Source of the DNA: Candidatus Cloacimonadota bacterium
Lineage (GTDB): Bacteria > Cloacimonadota > Cloacimonadia > Cloacimonadales > Cloacimonadaceae
Reading direction: 5' to 3'
Length of the DNA: 37,122 bases
Assembly: GCA_029567705.1 (NCBI GenBank)
Contig: JAKPXC010000009.1
Coordinates: 1-37,122 of the forward strand
In this document: positions 1-7,424 of the stretch, piece by piece
How positions within the stretch are numbered: position 1 is the first letter of the stretch
How the letters are laid out: the number at the start of each line of letters is the position of its first letter
Notes under the pieces: model-generated
What the model was told of the DNA's origin: nothing
Seen by the model: only the letters and a program-made list of their open reading frames with translations
The model's database searches: none
Program-made: the position numbers and the translations under genes

Positions 1-12
1 CAAAAGTATTGA

Positions 13-1262
13 GTATTCCCCACGCATGTGGGGGTGAACCGATGGTAGGAAAGGAGCTGAGCAGGAAGGTGCTGTATTCCCCACGCATGTGGGGGTGAAC
101 CGTAATATACATACAATATTCTGTCACCATTAGCGTATTCCCCACGCATGTGGGGGTGAACCGAATGGTATGACCACAATGGGAACATAAACCTAGTATT
201 CCCCACGCATGTGGGGGTGAACCGGGAGAATGAATCCTAGTCCAACCTTATAGGTTGTATTCCCCACGCATGTGGGGGTGAACCGCTCAGATTCATCATT
301 GAGATAGGTCTGCACAAGTATTCCCTACGCATGTGGGGGTGAACCGTGGAGCTCAGACCAGGATACCCAGAGACGATACGTATTCCCCACGCATGTGGGG
401 GTGAACCGTTGTCTTTCGCTATATTGGTGAACCTAAGCATATATTCCCCACGCATGTGGGGGTGAACCGCTTGAGGCGAAACTGGGACTGCTTGGCTATG
501 CGTATTCCCCACGCATGTGGGGGTGAACCGAACGGATTTGTGTGCTGGATGAGTCAATTACAGTATTCCCCACGCATGTGGGGGTGAACCGTGATCATCA
601 ATTGCCTGATTATCATGCCAACAGTATTCCCCACGCATGTGGGGGTGAACCGAGCTTTAGCACTGTGTCATATACGGTCTGCAAGTATTCCCCACGCATG
701 TGGGGGTGAACCGTATCATGTTGGGGTCAATAGAGGTGCGGTAATGTATTCCCCACGCATGTGGGGGTGAACCGACGCTAATACACGTTGATTATGATGA
801 TATTGTGTATTCCCCACGCATGTGGGGGTGAACCGAGGGTCTCGCAGGAACTAAACGATAAATACGGGTATTCCCCACGCACGTGGGGGTGAACCGAAAG
901 AGCTTCTGAGACGCGCAGAAAGCGACCCGTATTCCCCACGCACGTGGGGGTGAACCGGCTACAATCTGAAGGAGGCCATCTGGGCGGTGGTATTCCCCAC
1001 GCATGTGGGGGTGAACCGCAGCCACATCTTCCTCTTAACCGGGTCAAGGCGTATTCCCCACGCATGTGGGGGTGAACCGCCCAATCTTCCGGCGTGACGC
1101 TGCAGTCCCACGTATTCCCCACGCATGTGGGGGTGAACCGGGACGCCATTACTTTGGATAGCAGAGGGAAGAGTATTCCCCACGCACGTGGGGGTGAACC
1201 GACGCTGTAGGCGTTGTAATAAACGCTATAGTCGAATTCCCCACGCAAGTGGGGGTGACTAT
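13..1262 (+). CRISPR. Type I-E-like CRISPR array, 21 repeats, truncated at left edge
   Basis: A 29-bp repeat (GTATTCCCCACGCATG... ending GTGAACCG) starts at 13, 74, 135, 196, 257, 318, 380, 441, 502, 563, 624, 685, 746, 807, 868, 929, 990, 1051, 1112, 1173 and 1234. Period is 61 bp, so spacers are 32 nt, except the one at 347-379, which is 33 nt. All 20 complete spacers look different. The repeat has the GTTCCCC-like head, GC hairpin and ACCG tail of type I-E repeats. The last unit (1234-1262) is decayed at both ends (GAATTCC..., ...GTGACTAT), which marks the trailer end. Leader and newest spacers should therefore be left of the window. Bases 1-12 are the end of another spacer. Variants: repeat 6 has CCCTA for CCCCA, repeat 8 begins with A, and repeats 15, 16 and 20 have CACGCACGTG in the loop. 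No cas gene is in the window. The minus-strand ORFs listed here are translations of the repeat. Confidence 0.98.
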
Positions 1263-1277
1263 GAAACCTATGTTTAA

Positions 1278-1615
1278 CCCGCGTCCATTAACACTAGGAG
1301 GTTCAAATGAAAGTAAGAAACATCAATGGAACTACTGACAATTCATGCAAGTGTGGATCTTGGCTGGATCATTGGAAGAGATTCTCCGGTCAACCAGTAC
1401 CCTCATACTGTCCGGAAGTAAACTGTCATAATCGGCCCAGTGTGGGAGCTCACGTCCAGAAAGCCGGAGACTATTCCGATAAATGGTATATCGTCCCATT
1501 ATGCTATACCCATAACAGCTCTAAAAGTGATCTAGAGATAGACAGTAACATAAAACTGGTTTCTGCCAATAAAAAAGAAACCTGTGATAAGTAAGTAAAA
1601 GTAGATGGACGCGGG
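1278..1615. repeat. 11-bp inverted repeat flanking the small HNH-like gene
   Basis: CCCGCGTCCAT at 1278-1288 is the exact reverse complement of ATGGACGCGGG at 1605-1615. The arms lie 17 bp before the start codon and 10 bp after the stop codon of the 95-aa gene. At over 300 bp apart they cannot form a simple terminator. They could be ends of a small mobile unit, or one gene-sized snapback. No target duplication was recognised. Confidence 0.55.
1307..1594 (+). CDS. Small cysteine-rich HNH-like / zinc-finger protein
   Basis: This 95-aa protein has a good ribosome binding site (AGGAGG, 6 bases before ATG). Residues suggesting metal binding are CKCGSW near residue 15, YCPEVNC near residue 34, and PLCYTHN near residue 66, with a conserved-looking GAHVQKA segment and a C-terminal LVSANKKETC. 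The order Cys pair, GAHV, then LCxxHN resembles a compact HNH/treble-clef zinc fold. I have the impression of a widespread family of small uncharacterised proteins with this pattern, but no function can be assigned from sequence alone. There is no signal peptide or membrane segment. The gene sits 45 bp past the decayed last CRISPR repeat and is flanked by an 11-bp inverted repeat (1278-1288 and 1605-1615), so it may have arrived as a unit. An HNH nuclease is possible but the metal site alone does not prove it. Confidence 0.75.
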   Translation: MKVRNINGTTDNSCKCGSWLDHWKRFSGQPVPSYCPEVNCHNRPSVGAHVQKAGDYSDKWYIVPLCYTHNSSKSDLEIDSNIKLVSANKKETCDK

Positions 1616-1660
1616 GTTTTAGCTATGGATGAGAGCTTTGTCTGTGTGATCAGTAATACT

Positions 1661-1837
1661 GGATCCCGGATCAAGTCCGGGATGACGGTATGTGGAGTCT
1701 TGCAGTAATGAGTGTGGATTGGGTGCTCTGTGCACGGATCCCGGATCGAGTCCGGGATGACGGAAGGCGGAGTCTTGTGGTGAAGTGCGGGAATGATTGA
1801 TATTCACATGGATTCTGGATCAAATCTGGGATGACGG
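1661..1837. repeat. Three tandem-spaced palindromic repeats (GGATC..CCGGGATGACGG type)
   Basis: Copies lie at 1661-1688, 1736-1763 and 1810-1837, spaced 75 and 74 bp. Each has a CCCGGATC / GATCCGGG-like dyad followed by GATGACGG; copy 1 reads CCCGGATCAAGTCCGGG, copy 2 has one change, copy 3 has several (TTCTGGATCAAATCTGGG). The linkers between copies also share GGAGTCTTG, so the whole unit of about 75 bp was duplicated and then decayed. A related pair is at 16173-16278. Confidence 0.85.
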
Positions 1838-1875
1838 AGGAGAAGGAGTTCCCAATTTATCTCTAATGCGTCCCC

Positions 1876-1965
1876 GACTCTTCGCCGTGTCTTGCAGGAC
1901 TCTTCCCGAGCAAAGTGTTCGGGAAGAGTCGGACAACCCTCGGTGAAGACTCCGGAAGAAATGAG
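1876..1965. repeat. Dispersed hairpin element, copy 1 (GACTCTTCCCGA stem)
   Basis: A perfect 12-bp stem, GACTCTTCCCGA at 1898-1909 and TCGGGAAGAGTC at 1919-1930, encloses the loop GCAAAGTGT. Flanks are CTTCGCCGTGTCTTGCAG on the left and CAACCCTCGGTGAAGACT on the right. A second copy lies at 15655-15740 with the same loop but swapped, inverted flanks. Confidence 0.9.
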
Positions 1966-2005
1966 GGGGGTAACCGGTATTGGCGTTGTGAGGTATCGCG
2001 GTATT

Positions 2006-2090
2006 GGGCTGTCGAGCTCCTGTTCGACAGAGGCGGCGGAGCCGCCTGCAGAAGAGGCCTCCGGCCTCTGTGGTGACGAGGACGTCCCCA
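2006..2090. repeat. Four-hairpin repeat element, copy 1
   Basis: Four consecutive short hairpins: CTGTCGA/TCGACAG (2009-2030), AGGCGGC-GGA-GCCGCCT (2031-2047), AGAGGCC-TCC-GGCCTCT (2053-2069) and GACG-AGGA-CGTC (2075-2086). A second copy with the same order is at 36799-36877. Stem 2 differs between copies by a paired change (G-C to A-T), which supports conserved folding. Confidence 0.9.
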
Positions 2091-2126
2091 CCCCAAAACT
2101 CCCGAGACTCTGGCATCCAGTAAATT

Positions 2127-2186
2127 CCGCCTTGGCGGGGTGCAATATGCAAAGCCCATAGTGACGGCGCAGACGGAACTATGGGT
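2127..2186. repeat. Two-hairpin GCGGGGTG...CCCATAG repeat, copy 1
   Basis: CCGCC/GGCGG hairpin (2127-2138), then GGTGCAATATGCAAAG, then CCCATAGT (2155-2162) paired with ACTATGGG (2178-2185). The same layout appears at 15816-15874, and inverted at 15989-16044, so this is a dispersed family. Confidence 0.75.
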
Positions 2187-2217
2187 TAGCGACAATGGGT
2201 AAAAAACAATAAGCAGA

Positions 2218-2263
2218 ACCCCCTCCCCCTTGCCAAAGCGTCCTTTGGCCGGGGGGAGGGGGT
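2218..2263. repeat. C-rich/G-rich long hairpin
   Basis: ACCCCCTCCCCC (2218-2229) pairs with GGGGGAGGGGGT (2252-2263), and inside it GCCAAAG (2232-2238) pairs with CTTTGGC (2243-2249). No T-run follows on the plus strand, so a terminator role is uncertain. The G-rich arm could also form unusual structures. Confidence 0.7.
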
Positions 2264-2506
2264 GAGAAGAACCAAAGAATCGGCCATATCCACAACCCGC
2301 AGTTCCGCAAGCTCCACTATGGGCTACACATATGTCACCCCACTCCGTGGGATTCTCCTTTCCACATTGTGGGAAAACCTCTTGTCCTTTTCCCTCTGTT
2401 TATGAGATCTCTGCTTCTCAGTGTCCTCAGTGATTGAACAATAGTGGTGAAGTGGGTAAGCAGCAGCGCCCCAGTTCTGCTATCGAGAGGTATATACCAA
2501 AAAGAG

Positions 2507-2535
2507 TTGACAGACTAAAGCCTTGGAATTGAGTA
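2507..2535 (+). promoter_or_regulatory. Possible promoter for the 2567-9094 gene run
   Basis: TTGACA at 2507-2512 is a perfect -35 match. Seventeen bases later TGAGTA is a weak -10. It lies about 30 bp before the start codon and is the best candidate upstream of the run. The weak -10 keeps confidence low. Confidence 0.3.
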
Positions 2536-2566
2536 GTCATCAGTAGAATTACAGGAGTTTGAATTG

Positions 2567-3667
2567 ATGGCGATAAGCTTTCCGGAAGCCGCAAGCTTTC
2601 CATTTCAAGAGATTATAATGATTGTGATAGGCTTGGTGCTTATCTGGTTGGCAATACAAAAAAAGTACGAGCCTGCTCTGCTTTTACCAATCGGTTTTGG
2701 CACCATCCTCACCAATATACCCGGCTCGGCCGCAATCGGCGAACATGGCCCGCTCACGGTGCTCTTCAATGCCGGGATCAGCACAGAACTCTTTCCGCTC
2801 CTGATCTTCATCGCTATTGGTGCGATGATAGATTTCTCTCCGCTTTTGAAGAATCCTTTTATGCTGCTCTTTGGTGCGGCAGCTCAACTCGGCATCTTTA
2901 TCACGGTGATCGGTGCCGTGCTTCTGGGCTTTGACCTCAAGGAAGCTGCCTCCATAGGTATTATTGGAGCGGCAGACGGTCCCACTTCCATTTATGTGGC
3001 CAATCGTTTTGCGCCTCACCTGATGGGAGCCATTTCTGTGGCCGCCTATTCATATATGGCCTTGGTTCCACTGATTCAACCGCCCATCATCAAACTGCTC
3101 ACCACCAAGAAGGAACGTCTGATGCACATGGATTACCATGCGGATGAGGTTCCCAAGATCATCAAGATCATCTTTCCCATCGCCATCACTCTAATCGCCG
3201 GAATCTTTGTGCCGTCCTCGGTGGCTTTGATCGGCTTTTTGATGTTTGGCAATCTGATCCGGGAATCCGGTGTATTGGAAAGCCTTTCCAAGACTGCTCA
3301 AACCGAGCTGGGCAATATAGTCACCATTCTTTTAGGCATCACGATTGCCTCCACCATGAAAGGGCCGGATTTCCTGCGGCCTCAGACCCTCTATATCATG
3401 CTCTTGGGAATTGTGGCTTTTATCTTTGATACAGCCGGTGGTGTGCTTTTTGCCAAGCTGCTGAATGTGCTGCGCAAGCAGAAGATCAATCCCATGATCG
3501 GTGCCTGCGGGATCTCCGCTTTTCCGATGTCTGCCCGGGTTATTCACCAAATGGCTCAGAAAGAAGATCCCTTCAACTTCCTGCTGATGCCTGCCGTGAG
3601 CGTGAATGTGGGTGGACAGATCGGTAGCGTGATTGCCGGTGGCTTGATCCTGGCTTTGGTGGGTTAA
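2567..3667 (+). CDS. Na+-translocating decarboxylase beta subunit (OadB/GcdB/MmdB family)
   Basis: This polytopic inner-membrane protein belongs to the beta subunit family of biotin-dependent decarboxylases acting on oxaloacetate, methylmalonyl-CoA or glutaconyl-CoA. The family couples decarboxylation of carboxybiotin to Na+ export. The protein is 366 aa, a usual length. It has many hydrophobic helices and the family signature GAADGPTSIYV, with the functionally important Asp at residue 137. GFGTILTNIP near residue 43 and SVNVGGQIGS near the C-terminus also match the family. The track starts at a TTG (2564); I prefer the ATG at 2567, with AGGAG about 9 bases upstream. No alpha (carboxyltransferase) or gamma subunit and no biotin carrier is nearby, so substrate cannot be decided. 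The cytidine deaminase ATG follows the stop directly, implying co-translation. Confidence 0.93.
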   Translation: MAISFPEAASFPFQEIIMIVIGLVLIWLAIQKKYEPALLLPIGFGTILTNIPGSAAIGEHGPLTVLFNAGISTELFPLLIFIAIGAMIDFSPLLKNPFMLLFGAAAQLGIFITVIGAVLLGFDLKEAASIGIIGAADGPTSIYVANRFAPHLMGAISVAAYSYMALVPLIQPPIIKLLTTKKERLMHMDYHADEVPKIIKIIFPIAITLIAGIFVPSSVALIGFLMFGNLIRESGVLESLSKTAQTELGNIVTILLGITIASTMKGPDFLRPQTLYIMLLGIVAFIFDTAGGVLFAKLLNVLRKQKINPMIGACGISAFPMSARVIHQMAQKEDPFNFLLMPAVSVNVGGQIGSVIAGGLILALVG

Positions 3668-4075
3668 ATGGAGCAAAGAGCTCTGACCTCTTCCGAACAG
3701 GAACTGCTGGATCTGGCCAAAGCAGCATCATTGAAGGCTTATGCTCCCTATTCCGGCTACAAGGTCGGAAGCGCTCTGCGCTGTGAAGACGGTTCAGTGT
3801 TTCTGGGTGCAAATATAGAGAATGCTTCCTATTCCCTCACCATCTGTGCGGAACGCAATGCCATCTTCCGTGCTGTTTTGGAAGGTCATCAGGATATAAG
3901 GGAGATTGCCATCTATGTGGATGTGGATCAGCCCTTCCCGCCCTGCGGGGCATGCCGTCAGGTAATGGCAGAGTTTAACCCCAAGATGAAGGTCATCTTT
4001 GCCAACCGTAATGAGACCATAATATCCGATCTGGGAGCACTGCTGCCGGGTCACTTCAGTCTGGAAAAGGTATGA
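3668..4075 (+). CDS. cdd: Cytidine deaminase
   Basis: This enzyme deaminates cytidine and deoxycytidine to uridine in the pyrimidine salvage pathway of the cytoplasm. At 135 aa it is the normal length for the small tetrameric Cdd family. Zinc and catalytic motifs are complete: CAE at residues 60-62 (Cys ligand and catalytic Glu) and PCGACRQ at 92-98 (Cys93 and Cys96 as ligands). Substrate-binding GANIENAS lies at about residues 47-54 and AYAPYSGYKVGSA near 24-36. The ATG abuts the stop codon of the decarboxylase subunit, so translation is coupled; the next gene starts one base after the stop. The link to its neighbours is probably only transcriptional. Confidence 0.97.
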   Translation: MEQRALTSSEQELLDLAKAASLKAYAPYSGYKVGSALRCEDGSVFLGANIENASYSLTICAERNAIFRAVLEGHQDIREIAIYVDVDQPFPPCGACRQVMAEFNPKMKVIFANRNETIISDLGALLPGHFSLEKV

Positions 4076-4076
4076 G

Positions 4077-4979
4077 ATGAAAGCTTATCTTCAAGAGTGC
4101 CGTATCTGCCCGCGGGATTGCGGAGTGGATCGGTACATCAGCAATGGTTTTTGTGATGCCGGGGCTGATCTGAGGATCAACCTGGCTCAATTGCATTTTG
4201 GGGAAGAGCCTGTGATCTCCGGGAGCCGGGGAAGCGGAACTATCTTCTTTACCCACTGTAATCTAAAGTGCGTATTCTGCCAAAACTACAGCATTTCTCA
4301 GGAAGGCTTTGGCTCCTATTGCAGTCCGGAAGATCTCAGCGATCTGATGCTGGATCTGCAGCAGCAGGGTGCTCACAATATCAATCTGGTCACTCCCACT
4401 CACTATTCTCTCCTGATAGGGGATGCTCTGGTGCTCGCCAAAGAAAATGGCCTGAAGATTCCCGTGGTGTGGAATTCCAATGCCTACGAGAAGGTCGAGA
4501 CTTTGGCACAGATGGAAGGACTGGTGGATATCTATCTGCCGGATTACAAATATAGTTATGCCGCTTACGGCAAGCTCTATAGCTCCGCACCGGATTATCC
4601 GGAGATTGCGCTGAAGGCTTTGGTGGAGATGAAGCGGCAGGTGGGCGATCTGGCTTTGGATGAAGAGGGGATAGCCACCCGGGGATTGATTGTCCGGCTC
4701 TTGGTTTTGCCCAATAACATCGCCGGAATCCAGCGCAGCCTGGATCTGATTGCCCGGGAACTGGGTACGCAAACCCAGCTTAGCCTGATGGGGCAATATT
4801 ACCCCACTCACAAGGCTTTCCTCTATCCGGAGCTGAGCCGTGGGATTACCCCCACCGAATATGACAAAGCTGTGGATGCCATTCATGCTTATGGCTTTAA
4901 GAATGTGTGGACGCAGGAACTCTCCTGCAACAACGAATGGACTCCCTCTTTCAAGGCTGATGGAGATATGGTCTCTTAG
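4077..4979 (+). CDS. Radical SAM protein, PflA-like (COG1313/PflX type)
   Basis: A 300-aa radical SAM protein related to pyruvate formate-lyase activating enzymes. The [4Fe-4S]/SAM motif is CNLKCVFC (Cys61, Cys65, Cys68). Ahead of it is a four-cysteine N-terminal segment, CRICPRDCG and GFCDAG (Cys8, 11, 15, 26), typical of the COG1313 group and likely to bind a second cluster or metal. The rest contains a plausible TIM-barrel pattern (NLVTPTHY, VVWNSNAYE, IYLPDYKY). No glycyl radical enzyme lies next to it, so the partner is unknown, and the true reaction is uncharacterised for this group. The start is one base after the cytidine deaminase stop, within the same operon. Confidence 0.9.
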   Translation: MKAYLQECRICPRDCGVDRYISNGFCDAGADLRINLAQLHFGEEPVISGSRGSGTIFFTHCNLKCVFCQNYSISQEGFGSYCSPEDLSDLMLDLQQQGAHNINLVTPTHYSLLIGDALVLAKENGLKIPVVWNSNAYEKVETLAQMEGLVDIYLPDYKYSYAAYGKLYSSAPDYPEIALKALVEMKRQVGDLALDEEGIATRGLIVRLLVLPNNIAGIQRSLDLIARELGTQTQLSLMGQYYPTHKAFLYPELSRGITPTEYDKAVDAIHAYGFKNVWTQELSCNNEWTPSFKADGDMVS

Positions 4980-4988
4980 ACCGGGATT

Positions 4989-6128
4989 ATGATCAGGTCT
5001 TATCAATTCTGTATCTCCCGGATATTGGTTCTGCTTTGCCTGATGCTTTTGTGCGCAAGCGGTCTATTAGCCGATATCAGCATCAGAATCCGGGGAGGAG
5101 CAAGCCACAGCCTGCCCACCCGTACAATAAACGGCATAGAATATATCAAGCTGGACGATCTGAGCCCCATCTTCAAATCTATCGTCAAGCACGAACCCAG
5201 CGATCACCGCATATTCCTTTTTATCTATGGAGAGCAATTTATCTTCCTGCAGGATACGCCCTATTACACGATCGCCAATGCCAATTTCAATATGCATTAT
5301 CCCTCGATCAACTATCAGGGCAACCTCATGGTGCCGGGTTTGTTTATCAAAGAGCACCTGGCCCAAAGGATCAGCGACAAGGTGAGCCGGAGCGGAAACA
5401 GCCTCCTGGTGCAGGCTCCGGAGGATCGTTCTGTCAATACCATTGTGCTGGATCCCGGGCATGGAGGCAGAGATCCCGGAGCGGTGGGAAGAACCCTCAG
5501 AACGCCGGAAAAGACAGTGGTTTTGCAGGTGAGCAGAATGCTCAAAGTGATGCTGGAGCGGGAGCTGGGACTCCGGGTGCTGATGACCCGGGAAGACGAT
5601 CGCTTTATCTCTTTGGGAGAGCGCACCCGTTTTGCCAATGAAAACCGGGCAGATCTCTTTGTCTCCATTCATGCCAATGCTTCCACAAACAGGAGCGCCA
5701 GTGGCCTCGAGACCTATTATCTGGCCATCCGTGGAACTTCGGATTCCCGGGCGGTTGAGGCTTTGGAAAACAACGTGGTGGAGCTGTATGAAGAGGCGGG
5801 AGCCCGGGCTCAATACGACGCACTTGCCTTTATCTTGAGTGATCTTTCCCAAACCGAGCATCTTGATAACAGCAGCATGCTGGCCAGCCTGATTCATCAG
5901 AATATGGTGGCCGGAACCCGTTGGAACGACCGGGGCGTGAACCAGGCAAATTTCTTTGTGCTCAGAGGTGCTTTCATGCCGGCAGTCTTGTGTGAGATAG
6001 GCTTTATCTCCAATGCCGAGGAAGAAGCCAGGCTGATCAATCCCCAATATCAAAACCGGATCGCCAGAGCCATATTTGAAGGCGTTAAGCGCTTCAAATT
6101 CCGCTACGACCGGATTCGCAACACCTAG
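4989..6128 (+). CDS. N-acetylmuramoyl-L-alanine amidase (Amidase_3) with N-terminal stalk domain
   Basis: A secreted cell-wall hydrolase that cleaves the bond between MurNAc and the stem peptide. The 379 aa comprise a signal peptide (about 1-28, with LVLLCLMLLCASGLLA), a copper-amine-oxidase-N-like or AMIN-like domain (about 30-140, NGIEYIKLDDLSPIFK) and an Amidase_3 domain (about 150-370). Expected zinc residues are present: His158 in LDPGHGG, Glu174 in TPEKTVV, the His of VSIHANAS, and the catalytic Glu of CEIGFISN. It probably acts in the periplasm during envelope separation or turnover. It follows the PflA-like gene by 9 bases and precedes the DUF512 gene by 6. An AmiA/B/C-like name is reasonable but not proven. 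Confidence 0.95.
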   Translation: MIRSYQFCISRILVLLCLMLLCASGLLADISIRIRGGASHSLPTRTINGIEYIKLDDLSPIFKSIVKHEPSDHRIFLFIYGEQFIFLQDTPYYTIANANFNMHYPSINYQGNLMVPGLFIKEHLAQRISDKVSRSGNSLLVQAPEDRSVNTIVLDPGHGGRDPGAVGRTLRTPEKTVVLQVSRMLKVMLERELGLRVLMTREDDRFISLGERTRFANENRADLFVSIHANASTNRSASGLETYYLAIRGTSDSRAVEALENNVVELYEEAGARAQYDALAFILSDLSQTEHLDNSSMLASLIHQNMVAGTRWNDRGVNQANFFVLRGAFMPAVLCEIGFISNAEEEARLINPQYQNRIARAIFEGVKRFKFRYDRIRNT

Positions 6129-6134
6129 GTCCTT

Positions 6135-7400
6135 ATGCCGGTTCAGATAGATAGGGTTCTCAAAGGTTCTTCCGCTGCCAAATACGGCATCCGGGCGGGG
6201 GAGACCCTGGTCTCCGTTAATGGAGAGGAAATCCGGGACTTCCTGGATCTGCAGTTTCAAAGCTCCCAGCAGTTTCTGCGGCTGGAGATACTCTCTCAGG
6301 ATGGAGAAGCCAGAACCATCGATCTGGAACGTGAAAACCGCAAAGCTCTGGGCATCGAGCCCGAGCCCTATCAATGCCGCTCCTGTCAGAATCATTGCAT
6401 ATTCTGCTTTATAGACCAGATGCCTCCCGGGTTGAGGGATAGCCTTTACATCAAGGATGATGACTATATCTTCTCCTTTGTCTTTGGCAATTATATCACG
6501 CTGACAAATCTCTCGCAGGGGGATTTTCAACGGATAAAAAAGCAGAGGATCAGCCCTCTTTTTGTTTCCGCCCACACCACCAATCCCGCACTTAGGCAGC
6601 AGATGATGCGCTACCGGGAAGAGGCAGATCTGATGTCCCGTCTCAAGATTTTGTCCAAGACAGGTATTGAGCTGCATATTCAAATAGTGGCGGTGCCGGG
6701 CTACAATACCGGCGAAGAGCTTTCACGCAGCCTGAAAGAGCTGCTTACCCTGGGGAAGAACCTCCTTTCTATAGGTGTGGTGCCGGTGGGACTCACCAGA
6801 TATCGGGAGGGGCTTACTCCACTCAGGTCTTTTGACCCGGTTTTAGCGCTGGATACTATCAAGCGGATCGATGCTATCCGGGAGGAAACGGATCTGGTCT
6901 ATGCGGCTGATGAGCTGTATGTGTTGGCAGATGAAAAGCTGCCTCCTGCTTCTTATTACAACGATTATCCTCAGATAGAAAACGGCATCGGCATGCTCCG
7001 GATGCTGCATAGTAAATTTCCCTATCGCAAAGCCCGTTTCCTCAAAGAACTTAGAACCAAGCCGATGGATTACCGCATGCTCTGTTCCCGCTCTGCCTAT
7101 AGCGTAATTAAGGGCATAGCTGAAGCTTTGGAGCAGGGGCTGGAGGATCAGTTGGTGGTGGCGCAGGCCATCCGGAACGACTTTTGTGGAGAGCAGATCA
7201 GTGTGGCAGGCTTACTCACTTTCTCTGATTTTAGGGATCAGGTGAAGCTTTCTCCCCGGGAGATACCCATTATCCCGGAGGCGATATTCAATAATGAAGG
7301 ATACACCTTGGATGGAGCCACGATTCAGGATTTCCGTGAGCTCTGGCAACGTGATCTTATGGTTGTGAACCAATTCTTTACGGACTGGGGCTGGGAATAG
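6135..7400 (+). CDS. PDZ-radical SAM-DUF512 protein (COG1625 type)
   Basis: A 421-aa protein with an N-terminal PDZ-like domain (about 1-65, GIRAGETLVSVNGEEIRD), then a cysteine motif CRSCQNHCIFC (Cys81, 84, 88, 91), then a radical-SAM-like barrel and a C-terminal DUF512 domain containing DELYVLADEKLPP and PYRKARF-type segments. The combination is diagnostic of the DUF512/COG1625 family of Fe-S oxidoreductases. Family members are conserved in many anaerobes and cyanobacteria, and their reaction is not established. There is no signal peptide, so it is cytoplasmic. It is packed between the amidase and the PhnD-like gene in the same run. Confidence 0.92.
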   Translation: MPVQIDRVLKGSSAAKYGIRAGETLVSVNGEEIRDFLDLQFQSSQQFLRLEILSQDGEARTIDLERENRKALGIEPEPYQCRSCQNHCIFCFIDQMPPGLRDSLYIKDDDYIFSFVFGNYITLTNLSQGDFQRIKKQRISPLFVSAHTTNPALRQQMMRYREEADLMSRLKILSKTGIELHIQIVAVPGYNTGEELSRSLKELLTLGKNLLSIGVVPVGLTRYREGLTPLRSFDPVLALDTIKRIDAIREETDLVYAADELYVLADEKLPPASYYNDYPQIENGIGMLRMLHSKFPYRKARFLKELRTKPMDYRMLCSRSAYSVIKGIAEALEQGLEDQLVVAQAIRNDFCGEQISVAGLLTFSDFRDQVKLSPREIPIIPEAIFNNEGYTLDGATIQDFRELWQRDLMVVNQFFTDWGWE

Positions 7401-7424
7401 CCGGCCAGAGGAGTCTTTATACTT

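Larger units (their letters stand above)
1616..2566. other. Repeat-rich intergenic region without convincing genes
   Basis: About 950 bp between the small HNH-like gene and the decarboxylase subunit. It holds, in order, three decaying copies of a palindromic repeat (1661-1837), a long hairpin element (1898-1930), a four-hairpin element (2006-2090), a two-hairpin element ending in ACTATGGG (2127-2186), and a C-rich/G-rich hairpin (2218-2263). From 2264 to 2500 I see nothing definite. The ORFs called on both strands here read through the palindromes and show no protein family; related repeats recur at 15650-16280 and 36799-36877, which explains them better than coding. Confidence 0.8.

Noticed and set aside
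237-1248. Minus-strand ORFs with repeated VHPHMRGEY / GSPPHAWGI motifs
   Set aside because: They are translations of the CRISPR repeat in three frames, not proteins.
1278-1615. Insertion sequence ends
   Set aside because: Only an 11-bp dyad and no transposase or target duplication; kept as a flanking repeat, not called a mobile element.
1804-2195. Four overlapping ORFs of 89-113 aa on both strands
   Set aside because: They run through dispersed hairpin repeats found again at 15655 and 36799, have no good ribosome binding site, and match no family.
5067-6683. 538-aa minus-strand ORF
   Set aside because: Antisense to the amidase and DUF512 genes, both with full motifs on the plus strand.
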